DNA of 64,000 bases from Thysanoteuthis rhombus (lineage: Eukaryota; Mollusca; Cephalopoda; Oegopsida; Thysanoteuthidae), in NCBI GenBank assembly GCA_963457665.1, contig OY735227.1, forward strand, positions 51,232,844-51,296,843. The letters run 5' to 3'. How positions within the stretch are numbered: position 1 is the first letter of the stretch; every line of letters starts with the position of its first letter. Below the pieces are notes generated by a model. The model had not been told where the DNA came from, did not search any database, and was given only the letters and a program-made list of their open reading frames with translations. A program made the translations under genes and the position numbers. Below are positions 1-12,300 of this stretch, in pieces.

Positions 1-135
1 AATTTAATGAGAATTTTTGAAGGTATCTTGTAATTGCAGACAGTTGGCTAGTATGTAGGGGAGATAATGATATATGGATCAACTCAAAAGTTAAATGACT
101 TGTCTATTGCACCTCCTTCCATGAAATGTCATTGG
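1..135. repeat. Reference monomer (A-cassette type)
   Basis: This is the first complete monomer and defines the numbering. It has an A/T-rich head (1-21, with a run of five T at 14-18), the variable cassette (22-36), a long fairly conserved box (42-77) containing 'ggctag' (46-51) and 'aggggagataa' (57-67), a second variable patch (78-91), and a conserved tail (92-135) containing the pyrimidine tract 'acctccttcc' (111-120). The common consensus contains no CpG. GATC lies at 77-80 and CTAG at 48-51 in most copies. CTGCAG is present at 34-39 in non-A cassettes. Enzymes cutting at these words should give a 135-bp ladder. Confidence 0.95.
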
Positions 136-269
136 AATTTAATGAGATTTTTGAAGATATTGTGTGGCTGCAGACAGTTGGCTAGTATGTAGGGGAGATA
201 ATGATATATGGATCAACTCAAAAGTTAAATGACTCGTCTATTGCACCTCCTTCCATGAAATGTCATTGG
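136..269. repeat. 134-bp monomer with 1-base deletion after 'atgag'
   Basis: This B-cassette monomer reads 'atgagattttt' where others read 'atgagaattttt', so one A is lost at monomer position 12 or 13. The same deletion occurs in the monomers at 49950 and 55754, but those carry 'aatccaatgag' whereas this one carries 'aatttaatgag'. It is therefore probably an independent event in a short A run. Confidence 0.9.
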
Positions 270-1619
270 AATTTAATGAGAATTTTTGAAGGTATCTTGT
301 AATTGCAGACAGTTGGCTAGTATGTAGGGGAGATAATGATATATGGATCAACTCAAAAGTTAAATGACTTGTCTATTGCACCTCCTTCCATGAAATGTCT
401 TTGGAATTTAATGAGAATTTTTGAAGGTATCTTGTAATTGCAGACAGTTGGCTAGTATGTAGGGGAGATAATGATATGTGGATCAACTCAAAAGTTAAAT
501 GACTTGTCTATTGCACCTCCTTCCATGAAATGTCATTGGAATTTAATGAGAATTTTTGAAGGTATCTTGTAATTGCAGACAGTTGGCTAGTATGTAGGGG
601 AGATAATGATATGTGGATCAACTCAAAAGTTAAATGACTCGTCTATTGCACCTCCTTCCATGAAATGTCATTGGAATTTAATGAGAATTTTTGAAGATAT
701 TGTGTGGCTGCAGACAGTTGGCTAGTATGTAGGGGAGATAATGATATATGGATCAACTCAAAAGTTAAATGACTTGTCTATTGCACCTCCTTCCATGAAA
801 TGTCTTTGGAATTTAATGAGAATTTTTGAAGGTATCTTGTAATTGCAGACAGTTGGCTAGTATGTAGGGGAGATAATGATATGTGGATCAACTCAAAAGT
901 TAAATGACTTGTCTATTGCACCTCCTTCCATGAAATGTCATTGGAATTTAATGAGAATTTTTGAAGGTATCTTGTAATTGCAGACAGTTGGCTAGTATGT
1001 AGGGGAGATAATGATATGTGGATCAACTCAAAAGTTAAATGACTCGTCTATTGCACCTCCTTCCATGAAATGTCATTGGAATTTAATGAGAATTTTTGAA
1101 GGTATCTTGTAATTGCAGACAGTTGGCTAGTATGTAGGGGAGATAATGATATATGGATCAACTCAAAAGTTAAATGACTTGTCTATTGCACCTCCTTCCA
1201 TGAAATGTCATTGGAATTTAATGAGAATTTTTGAAGGTATCTTGTAATTGCAGACAGTTGGCTAGTATGTAGGGGAGATAATGATATATGGATCAACTCA
1301 AAAGTTAAATGACTTGTCTATTGCACCTCCTTCCATGAAATGTCATTGGAATTTAATGAGAATTTTTGAAGGTATCTTGTAATTGCAGACAGTTGGCTAG
1401 TATGTAGGGGAGATAATGATATGTGGATCAACTCAAAAGTTAAATGACTCGTCTATTGCACCTCCTTCCATGAAATGTCATTGGAATTTAATGAGAATTT
1501 TTGAAGGTATCTTGTAATTGCAGACAGTTGGCTAGTATGTAGGGGAGATAATGATATATGGATCAACTCAAAAGTTAAATGACTTGTCTATTGCACCTCC
1601 TTCCATGAAATGTCATTGG

Positions 1620-2429
1620 AATTTAATGAGAATTTTTGAAGGTATCTTGTAATTGCAGACAGTTGGCTAGTATGTAGGGGAGATAATGATATATGGATCA
1701 ACTCAAAAGTTAAATGACTTGTCTATTGCACCTCCTTCCATGAAATGTCATTGGAATTTAATGAGAATTTTTGAAGGTATCTTGTAATTGCAGACAGTTG
1801 GCTAGTATGTAGGGGAGATAATGATATATGGATCAACTCAAAAGTTAAATGACTTGTCTATTGCACCTCCTTCCATGAAATGTCATTGGAATTAAATGAG
1901 AATTTTTAAAGGTATCTTGTAATTGCAGACAGTTGGCTAGTATGTAGGGGAGATAATGATATATGGATCAACTCAAAAGTTAAATGACTTGTCTATTGCA
2001 CCTCCTTCCATGAAATGTCATTGGAATTTAATGAGAATTTTTGAAAGTATCTTGTAATTGCAGACAGTTGGCTAGTATGTAGGGGAGATAATGATATGTG
2101 GATCAATTTGAAAGTTAAATGACTTGTCTATTGCACATCCTTCCATGAAATGTCATTGGAATTTAATGAGAATTTTTGAAGGTATCTTGTAATTGCAGAC
2201 AGTTGGCTAGTATGTAGGGGAGATAATGATATATGGATCAACTCAAAAGTTAAATGACTCGTCTATTGCACCTCCTTCCATGAAATGTAATTGGAATTTA
2301 ATGAGAATTTTTGAAGTTATTGTGTGGCTGCAGACAGTTGGCTAGTATGTAGGGGAGATAATGATATATGGATCAACTCAAAAGTTAAATGACTTGTCTA
2401 TTGCACCTCCTTCCATGAAATGTCATTGG
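1620..2429. repeat. 16-mer-offset duplication source (6 monomers)
   Basis: These six monomers match 3780-4589 at an offset of 2,160 bp (16 monomers). Both contain, in order, a 'tttttaaagg' monomer, a 'gaaagtatc/caatttg/cacatcc' monomer, an A monomer with 'gactcg', and a 'gttattgtgtgg' monomer. Differences include 'aattaaatgag' at 1890 versus 'aatttaatgag' at 4050 and 'gaaatgtaa' at 2282 versus 'gaaatgtca'. With the 18-mer pair, this marker series exists three times between 1.6 and 6.7 kb. Confidence 0.8.
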
Positions 2430-2834
2430 AATTTAATGAGAATTTTTGAAGGTATCTTGTAATTGCAGACAGTTGGCTAGTATGTAGGGGAGATAATGAT
2501 ATATGGATCAACTCAAAAGTTAAATGACTCGTCTATTGCACCTCCTTCCATGAAATGTCATTGGAATTTAATGAGAATTTTTGAAGTTATTGTGTGGCTG
2601 CAGACAGTTGGCTAGTATGTAGGGGAGATAATGATATATGGATCAACTCAAAAGTTACATGACTTGTCTATTGCACCTCCTTCCATGAAATGTCATTGGA
2701 ATTTAATGAGAATTTTTGAAGGTATCTTGTAATTGCAGACAGTTGGCTAGTATGTAGGGGAGATAATGATATATGGATCAACTCAAAAGTTACATGACTT
2801 GTCTATTGCACCTCCTTCCATGAAATGTCATTGG

Positions 2835-4319
2835 AATTTAATGAGAATTTTTGAAGGTATCTTGTAATTGCAGACAGTTGGCTAGTATGTAGGGGAGATA
2901 ATGATATGTGGATCAACTCAAAAGTTAAATGACTCGTCTATTGCACCTCCTTCCATGAAATGTCATTGGAATTTAATGAGAATTTTTGAAGTTATTGTGT
3001 GGCTGCAGACAGTTGGCTAGTATGTAGGGGAGATAATGATATATGGATCAACTCAAAAGTTACATGACTTGTCTATTGCACCTCCTTCCATGAAATGTCA
3101 TTGGAATTTAATGAGAATTTTTGAAGGTATCTTGTAATTGCAGACAGTTGGCTAGTATGTAGGGGAGATAATGATATATGGATCAACTCAAAAGTTAAAT
3201 GACTTGTCTATTGCACCTCCTTCCATGAAATGTCATTGGAATTTAATGAGAATTTTTTAAGGTATCTTGTAATTGCAGACAGTTGGCTAGTATGTAGGGG
3301 AGATAATGATATGTGGATCAACTCAAAAGTTAAATGACTCGTCTATTGCACCTCCTTCCATGGAATGTCATTGGAATTTAATGAGAATTTTTGAAGGTAT
3401 CTTGTAATTGCAGACAGTTGGCTAGTATGTAGGGGAGATAATGATATATGGATCAACTCAAAAGTTAAATGACTTGTCTATTGCACCTCCTTCCATGAAA
3501 TGTCTTTGGAATTTAATGAGAATTTTTGAAGGTATCTTGTAATTGCAGACAGTTGGCTAGTATGTAGGGGAGATAATGATATGTGGATCAACTCAAAAGT
3601 TAAATGACTTGTCTATTGCACCTCCTTCCATGAAATGTCATTGGAATTTAATGAGAATTTTTGAAGGTATCTTGTAATTGCAGACAGTTGGCTAGTATGT
3701 AGGGGAGATAATGATATGTGGATCAACTCAAAAGTTAAATGACTCGTCTATTGCACCTCCTTCCATGAAATGTCATTGGAATTTAATGAGAATTTTTGAA
3801 GGTATCTTGTAATTGCAGACAGTTGGCTAGTATGTAGGGGAGATAATGATATATGGATCAACTCAAAAGTTAAATGACTTGTCTATTGCACTTCCTTCCA
3901 TGAAATGTCATTGGAATTTAATGAGAATTTTTGAAGGTATCTTGTAATTGCAGACAGTTGGCTAGTATGTAGGGGAGATAATGATATATGGATCAACTCA
4001 AAAGTTAAATGACTTGTCTATTGCACCTCCTTCCATGAAATGTCATTGGAATTTAATGAGAATTTTTAAAGGTATCTTGTAATTGCAGACAGTTGGCTAG
4101 TATGTAGGGGAGATAATGATATATGGATCAACTCAAAAGTTAAATGACTTGTCTATTGCACCTCCTTCCATGAAATGTCATTGGAATTTAATGAGAATTT
4201 TTGAAAGTATCTTGTAATTGCAGACAGTTGGCTAGTATGTAGGGGAGATAATGATATGTGGATCAATTTGAAAGTTAAATGACTTGTCTATTGCACATCC
4301 TTCCATGAAATGTCATTGG
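2835..4319. repeat. 18-mer-offset duplication, copy 1 (11 monomers)
   Basis: These 1,485 bp recur at 5265-6749, an offset of 2,430 bp (18 monomers). Shared rare markers appear in the same order: 'gttattgtgtgg' with 'tacatgac', 'attttttaagg' at 3251, 'ccatggaatg' at 3359, 'gtctttgg', 'tttttaaagg' near 4065, then 'gaaagtatc' followed by 'caatttg' and 'cacatcc'. I see about five mismatches between the copies, three of them in the T-rich cluster at 5857-5861. Confidence 0.85.
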
Positions 4320-5264
4320 AATTTAATGAGAATTTTTGAAGGTATCTTGTAATTGCAGACAGTTGGCTAGTATGTAGGGGAGATAATGATATATGGATCA
4401 ACTCAAAAGTTAAATGACTCGTCTATTGCACCTCCTTCCATGAAATGTCATTGGAATTTAATGAGAATTTTTGAAGTTATTGTGTGGCTGCAGACAGTTG
4501 GCTAGTATGTAGGGGAGATAATGATATATGGATCAACTCAAAAGTTAAATGACTTGTCTATTGCACCTCCTTCCATGAAATGTCATTGGAATTTAATGAG
4601 AATTTTTGAAGGTATCTTGTAATTGCAGACAGTTGGCTAGTATGTAGGGGAGATAATGATATATGGATCAACTCAAAAGTTAAATGACTTGTCTATTGCA
4701 CCTCCTTCCATGAAATGTCATTGGAATTTAATGAGAATTTTTGAAGGTATCTTGTAATTGCAGACAGTTGGCTAGTATGTAGGGGAGATAATGATATATG
4801 GATCAACTCAAAAGTTAAATGACTTGTCTATTGCACCTCCTTCCATGAAATGTCATTGGAATTTAATGAGAATTTTTGAAGGTATCTTGTAATTGCAGAC
4901 AGTTGGCTAGTATGTAGGGGAGATAATGATATATGGATCAACTCAAAAGTTAAATGACTTGTCTATTGCACCTCCTTCCATGAAATGTCTTTGGAATTTA
5001 ATGAGAATTTTTGAAGGTATCTTGTAATTGCAGACAGTTGGCTAGTATGTAGGGGAGATAATGATATATGGATCAACTCAAAAGTTAAATGACTTGTCTA
5101 TTGCACCTCCTTCCATGAAATGTCATTGGAATTTAATGAGAATTTTTGAAGGTATCTTGTAATTGCAGACAGTTGGCTAGTATGTAGGGGAGATAATGAT
5201 ATATGGATCAACTCAAAAGTTAAATGACTTGTCTATTGCACCTCCTTCCATGAAATGTCATTGG

Positions 5265-6749
5265 AATTTAATGAGAATTTTTGAAGGTATCTTGTAATTG
5301 CAGACAGTTGGCTAGTATGTAGGGGAGATAATGATATGTGGATCAACTCAAAAGTTAAATGACTCGTCTATTGCACCTCCTTCCATGAAATGTCATTGGA
5401 ATTTAATGAGAATTTTTGAAGTTATTGTGTGGCTGCAGACAGTTGGCTAGTATGTAGGGGAGATAATGATATATGGATCAACTCAAAAGTTACATGACTT
5501 GTCTATTGCACCTCCTTCCATGAAATGTCATTGGAATTTAATGAGAATTTTTGAAGGTATCTTGTAATTGCAGACAGTTGGCTAGTATGTAGGGGAGATA
5601 ATGATATATGGATCAACTCAAAAGTTAAATGACTTGTCTATTGCACCTCCTTCCATGAAATGTCATTGGAATTTAATGAGAATTTTTTAAGGTATCTTGT
5701 AATTGCAGACAGTTGGCTAGTATGTAGGGGAGATAATGATATGTGGATCAACTCAAAAGTTAAATGACTCGTCTATTGCACCTCCTTCCATGGAATGTCA
5801 TTGGAATTTAATGAGAATTTTTGAAGGTATCTTGTAATTGCAGACAGTTGGCTAGTTTTTTGGGGAGATAATGATATATGGATCAACTCAAAAGTTAAAT
5901 GACTTGTCTATTGCACCTCCTTCCATGAAATGTCTTTGGAATTTAATGAGAATTTTTGAAGGTATCTTGTAATTGCAGACAGTTGGCTAGTATGTAGGGG
6001 AGATAATGATATGTGGATCAACTCAAAAGTTAAATGACTTGTCTATTGCACCTCCTTCCATGAAATGTCATTGGAATTTAATGAGAATTTTTGAAGGTAT
6101 CTTGTAATTGCAGACAGTTGGCTAGTATGTAGGGGAGATAATGATATGTGGATCAACTCAAAAGTTAAATGACTCGTCTATTGCACCTCCTTCCATGAAA
6201 TGTCATTGGAATTTAATGAGAATTTTTGAAGGTATCTTGTAATTGCAGACAGTTGGCTAGTATGTAGGGGAGATAATGATATATGGATCAACTCAAAAGT
6301 TAAATGACTTGTCTATTGCACCTCCTTCCATGAAATGTCATTGGAATTTAATGAGAATTTTTGAAGGTATCTTGTAATTGCAGACAGTTGGCTAGTATGT
6401 AGGGGAGATAATGATATATGGATCAACTCAAAAGTTAAATGACTTGTCTATTGCACCTCCTTCCATGAAATGTCATTGGAATTTAATGAGAATTTTTAAA
6501 GGTATCTTGTAATTGCAGACAGTTGGCTAGTATGTAGGGGAGATAATGATATATGGATCAACTCAAAAGTTAAATGACTTGTCTATTGCTCCTCCTTCCA
6601 TGAAATGTCATTGGAATTTAATGAGAATTTTTGAAAGTATCTTGTAATTGCAGACAGTTGGCTAGTATGTAGGGGAGATAATGATATGTGGATCAATTTG
6701 AAAGTTAAATGACTTGTCTATTGCACATCCTTCCATGAAATGTCATTGG
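5265..6749. repeat. 18-mer-offset duplication, copy 2 (11 monomers)
   Basis: This is the partner of 2835-4319 at +2,430 bp. Marker order is the same through the 'caatttg/cacatcc' monomer at 6615. Immediately after it, copy 1 continues with an A-cassette monomer (4320) while copy 2 switches to a B-cassette monomer (6750), so the right breakpoint is sharp at 6749/6750. Differences from copy 1 are three T substitutions at 5857, 5859 and 5861, a c/t near 3892 versus 6322, and an a/t near 6590. Confidence 0.85.
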
Positions 6750-9314
6750 AATTTAATGAGAATTTTTGAAGATATTGTGTAGCTGCAGACAGTTGGCTAG
6801 TATGTAGGGGAGATAATGATATATGGATCAACTCTAAAGTTAAATGACTCGTCTATTGCACCTCCTTCCATGAAATGTCATTGGAATTTAATGAGAATTT
6901 TTGAAGATATTGTGTGGCTGCAGACAGTTGGCTAGTATGTAGGGGAGATAATGATATATGGATCAACTCAAAAGTTAAATGACTTGTCTATTGCACCTCC
7001 TTCCATGAAATGTCATTGGAATTTAATGAGAATTTTTGAAGTTATTGTTTGGCTGCAGACAGTTGGCTAGTATGTAGGGGAGATAATGATATATGGATCA
7101 ACTCAAAAGTTAAATGACTTGTCTATTGCACCTCCTTCCATGAAATGTCATTGGAATTTAATGAGAATTTTTGAAGTTATTGTGTGGCTGCAGACAGTTG
7201 GCTAGTATGTAGGGGAGATAATGATATATGGATCAACTCAAAAGTTACATGACTTGTCTATTGCACCTCCTTCCATGAAATGTCATTGGAATTTAATGAG
7301 AATTTTTGAAGGTATCTTGTAATTGCAGACAGTTGGCTAGTATGTAGGGGAGATAATGATATATGGATCAACTCAAAAGTTAAATGACTTGTCTATTGCA
7401 CCTCCTTCCATGAAATGTCATTGGAATTTAATGAGAATTTTTGAAGGTATTGTGTGGCTGCAGACAGTTGGCTAGTATGTAGGGGAGATAATGATATATG
7501 GATCAACTCAAAAGTTAAATGACTTGTCTATTGCACCTCCTTCCATGAAATGTCATTGGAATTTAATGAGAATTTTTGAAGGTATTGTGTGGCTGCAGAC
7601 AGTTGGCTAGTATGTAGGGGAGATAATGATATATGGATCAACTCAAAAGTTAAATGACTTGTCTATTGCACCTCCTTCCATGAAATGTCATTGGAATTTA
7701 ATGAGAATTTTTGAAGGTATCTTGTAATTGCAGACAGTTGGCTAGTATGTAGGGGAGATAATGATATATGGATCAACTCTAAAGTTAAATGACTCGTCTA
7801 TTGCACCTCCGCCCATGAAATGTCATTGGAATTTAATGAGAATTTTTGAAGGTATCTTGTAATTGCAGACAGTTGGCTAGTATGTAGGGGAGATAATGAT
7901 ATATGGATCAACTCAAAAGTTAAATGACTTGTCTATTGCACCTCCTTCCATGAAATGTCATTGGAATTTAATGAGAATTTTTGAAGGTATCTTGTAATTG
8001 CAGACAGCTGGCTAGTATGTAGGGGAGATAATGATATATGGATCAACTCAAAAGTTAAATGACTTGTCTATTGCACCTCCTTCCATGAAATGTCATTGGA
8101 ATTTAATGAGAATTTTTGAAGGTATCTTGTAATTGCAGACAGTTGGCTAGTATGTAGGGGAGATAATGATATAAGGATCAACTCAAAAGTTAAATGACTT
8201 GTCTATTGCACCTCCTTCCATGAAATGTCATTGGAATTTAATGAGAATTTTTGAAGATATTGTGTGGCTGCAGACAGTTGGCTAGTATGTAGGGGAGATA
8301 ATGATATATGGATCAACTCAAAAGTTAAATGACTTGTCTATTGCACCTCCTTCCATGAAATGTCATTGGAATTTAATGAGAACTTTTGAAGATATTGTGT
8401 GGCTGCAGACAGTTGGCTAGTATGTAGGGGAGATAATGATATATGGATCAACTCTAAAGTTAAATGACTCGTCTATTGCACCTCCTTCCATGAAATGTCA
8501 TTGGAATTTAATGAGAATTTTTGAAGATATTGTGTGGCTGCAGACAGTTGGCTAGTATGTAGGGGAGATAATGATATATGGATCAACTCAAAAGTTAAAT
8601 GACTTGTCTATTGCACCTCCTTCCATGAAATGTCATTGGAATTTAATGAGAATTTTTGAAGGTATCTTGTAATTGCAGACAGTTGGCTAGTATGTAGGGG
8701 AGATAATGATATATGGATCAACTCTAAAGTTAAATGACTCGTCTATTGCACCTCCTTCCATGAAATGTCATTGGAATTTAATGAGAATTTTTGAAGGTAT
8801 CTTGTAATTGCAGACAGTTGGCTAGTATGTAGGGGAGATAATGATATATGGATCAACTCAAAAGTTAAATGACTTGTCTATTGCACCTCCTTCCATGAAA
8901 TGTCATTGGAATTTATTGAGAATTTTTGAAGATATTGTGTGGCTGCAGACAGTTGGCTAGTATGTAGGGGAGATAATGATATATGGATCAACTCAAAAGT
9001 TAAATGACTTGTCTATTGCACCTCCTTCCATGAAATGTCATTGGAATTTAATGAGAATTTTTGAAGATATTGTGTGGCTGCAGACAGTTGGCTAGTATGT
9101 AGGGGAGATAATGATATATGGATCAACTCAAAAGTTAAATGACTTGTCTATTGCACCTCCTTCCATGAAATGTCATTGGAATTTAATGAGAATTTTTGAA
9201 GATATTGTGTGGCTGCAGACGGTTGGCTAGTATGTAGGGGAGATAATGATATATGGATCAACTCAAAAGTTAAATGACTTGTCTATTGCACCTCCTTCCA
9301 TGAAATGTCATTGG
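6750..9314. repeat. Subarray 2: mixed A/B/C monomers
   Basis: This stretch of 19 monomers mixes A, B and C cassettes. Local markers are 'caactctaaag' with 'gactcg' (near 6834, 7780, 8450, 8720), a double substitution 'cctccgccc' at 7807-7815, 'ataagg' for 'atatgg' near 8172, and 'aatttattgag' near 8912. No clean tandem higher-order unit is visible. The last A-cassette monomer of the left zone starts at 8775; A cassettes then disappear until about 40.4 kb. Confidence 0.75.
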
Positions 9315-12300
9315 AATTTAATGAGAATTTTTGAAGTTATTGTTTGGCTGCAGACAGTTGGGTAGTATGTAGGGGAGATAATGATATATGGATCAACTCA
9401 AAAGTTAAATGACTTGTCTATTGCACCTCCTTCCATGAAATGTCATTGGAATTTAATGAGAATTTTTGAAGATATTGTGTAGCTGCTGACAGTTGGCTAG
9501 TATGTAGGGGAGATAATGATATATGGATCAACTCAAAAGTTAAATGACTTGTCTATTGCACCTCTTTCCATGAAATGTCATTGGAATTTAATGAGAATTT
9601 TTGAAGATTTTGTGTGGCTGCAGACAGCTGGCTAGTATGTAGGGGAGATAATGATATATGGATCAACTCAAAAGTTAAATGACTTGTCTATTGCACCTCC
9701 TTCCATGAAATGTCATTGGAATTTAATGAGAATTTTTGAAGATTTTGTGTGGCTGCAGACGGTTGGCTAGTATGTAGGGGAGATAATGATATATGGATCA
9801 ACTCAAAAGTTAAATGACTTGTCTATTGCACCTCCTTCCATGAAATGTCATTGGAATTTAATGAGAATTTTTGAAGATATTGTGTGGCTGCAGACGGTTG
9901 GCTAGTATGTAGGGGAGATAATGATATATGGATCAACTCAAAAGTTAAATGACTTGTCTATTGCACCTCTTTCCATGAAATGTCATTGGAATTTAATGAG
10001 AATTTTTGAAGATTTTGTGTAGCTGCAGACGGTTGGCTAGTATGTAGGGGAGATAATGATATATGGATCAACTCAAAAGTTAAATGACTTGTCTATTGCA
10101 CCTCTTTCCATGAAATGTCATTGGAATTTAATGAGAATTTTTGAAGATTTTGTGTGGCTGCAGACGGTTGGCTAGTATGTAGGGGAGATAATGATATATG
10201 GATCAACTCAAAAGTTAAATGACTTGTCTATTGCACCTCCTTCCATGAAATGTCATTGGAATTTAATGAGAATTTTTGAAGATATTGTGTGGCTGCAGAC
10301 GGTTGGCTAGTATGTAGGGGAGATAATGATATATGGATCAACTCAAAAGTTAAATGACTTGTCTATTGCACCTCCTTCCATGAAATGTCATTGGAATTTA
10401 ATGAGAATTTTTGAAGATATTGTGTAGCTGCTGACAGTTGGCTAGTATGTAGGGGAGATAATGATATATGGATCAACTCAAAAGTTAAATGACTTGTCTA
10501 TTGCACCTCTTTCCATGAAATGTCATTGGAATTTAATGAGAATTTTTGAAGATTTTGTGTGGCTGCAGACAGCTGGCTAGTATGTAGGGGAGATAATGAT
10601 ATATGGATCAACTCAAAAGTTAAATGACTTGTCTATTGCACCTCCTTCCATGAAATGTCATTGGAATTTAATGAGAATTTTTGAAGATTTTGTGTGGCTG
10701 CAGACGGTTGGCTAGTATGTAGGGGAGATAATGATATATGGATCAACTCAAAAGTTAAATGACTTGTCTATTGCACCTCCTTCCATGAAATGTCATTGGA
10801 ATTTAATGAGAATTTTTGAAGATTTTGTGTGGCTGCAGACGGTTGGCTAGTATGTAGGGGAGATAATGATATATGGATCAACTCAAAAGTTAAATGACTT
10901 GTCTATTGCACCTCCTTCCATGAAATGTCATTGGAATTTAATGAGAATTTTTAAAGATATTGTGTGGCTGCAGACGGTTGGCTAGTATGTAGGGGAGATA
11001 ATGATATATGGATCAACTCAAAAGTTAAATGACTTGTCTATTGCACCTCCTTCCATGAAATGTCATTGGAATTTAATGAGAACTCTTGAAGATATTGCGT
11101 AGCTGCAGACAGTTGGCTAGTATGTAGGGGAGATAATGATATATGGATCAACTCAAAAGTTAAATGACTTGTCTATTGCACCTCCTTCCATGAAATGTCA
11201 TTGGAATTTAATGAGAATTTTTGAAGATTTTGTGTGGCTGCAGACGGTTGGCTAGTATGTAGGGGAGATAATGATATATGGATCAACTCAAAAGTTAAAT
11301 GACTTGTCTATTGCACCTCCTTCCATGAAATGTCATTGGAATTTAATGAGAATTTTTGAAGATATTGTTTGGCTGCAGACAGTTGGCTAGTATGTAGGGG
11401 AGATAATGATATATGGATCAACTCAAAAGTTAAATGACTTGTCTATTGCACCTCTTTCCATGAAATGTCATTGGAATTTAATGAGAATTTTTGAAGATTT
11501 TGTGTAGCTGCAGACAGCTGGCTAGTATGTAGGGGAGATAATGATATATGGATCAACTCAAAAGTTAAATGACTTGTCTATTGCACCTCCTTCCATGAAA
11601 TGTCATTGGAATTTAATGAGAATTTTTGAAGATATTGTGTAGCTGCTGACAGTTGGCTAGTATGTAGGGGAGATAATGATATATGGATCAACTCAAAAGT
11701 TAAATGACTTGTCTATTGCACCTCCTTCCATGAAATGTCATTGGAATTTAATGAGAATTTTTGAAGTTATTGTTTGGCTGCAGACAGTTGGGTAGTATGT
11801 AGGGGAGATAATGATATATGGATCAACTCAAAAGTTAAATGACTTGTCTATTGCACCTCCTTCCATGAAATGTCATTGGAATTTAATGAGAATTTTTGAA
11901 GATATTGTGTAGCTGCTGACAGTTGGCTAGTATGTAGGGGAGATAATGATATATGGATCAACTCAAAAGTTAAATGACTTGTCTATTGCACCTCTTTCCA
12001 TGAAATGTCATTGGAATTTAATGAGAATTTTTGAAGATTTTGTGTGGCTGCAGACAGCTGGCTAGTATGTAGGGGAGATAATGATATATGGATCAACTCA
12101 AAAGTTAAATGACTTGTCTATTGCACCTCCTTCCATGAAATGTCATTGGAATTTAATGAGAATTTTTGAAGATATTGTGTGGCTGCAGACGGTTGGCTAG
12201 TATGTAGGGGAGATAATGATATATGGATCAACTCAAAAGTTAAATGACTTGTCTATTGCACCTCTTTCCATGAAATGTCATTGGAATTTAATGAGAATTT

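Larger units (their letters stand above)
1..6749. repeat. Subarray 1: A-cassette zone (about 50 monomers)
   Basis: Most monomers carry 'ggtatcttgtaattg' at 23-37. A minority carry 'gttattgtgtgg' (for example 2295, 2565, 2970, 4455, 5400) or 'gatattgtgtgg' (136, 675). Other scattered markers are 'atatgtgg' instead of 'atatatgg', 'gactcg' instead of 'gacttg', 'tacatgac' for 'taaatgac', and 'gtctttgg' for 'gtcattgg'. Arrangement of these markers reveals duplications at 16- and 18-monomer offsets. The zone ends where the monomer at 6750 switches to 'gatattgtgtagctg'. Confidence 0.85.

Noticed and set aside
1..135. Internal sub-repeats in the monomer ('ttaatgag' at 4-11, 'gataatga' at 63-70, 'ttaaatga' at 91-98)
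   Set aside because: The similarity is limited to short A/T-rich words at irregular spacing; it does not support origin of the monomer from a shorter unit.
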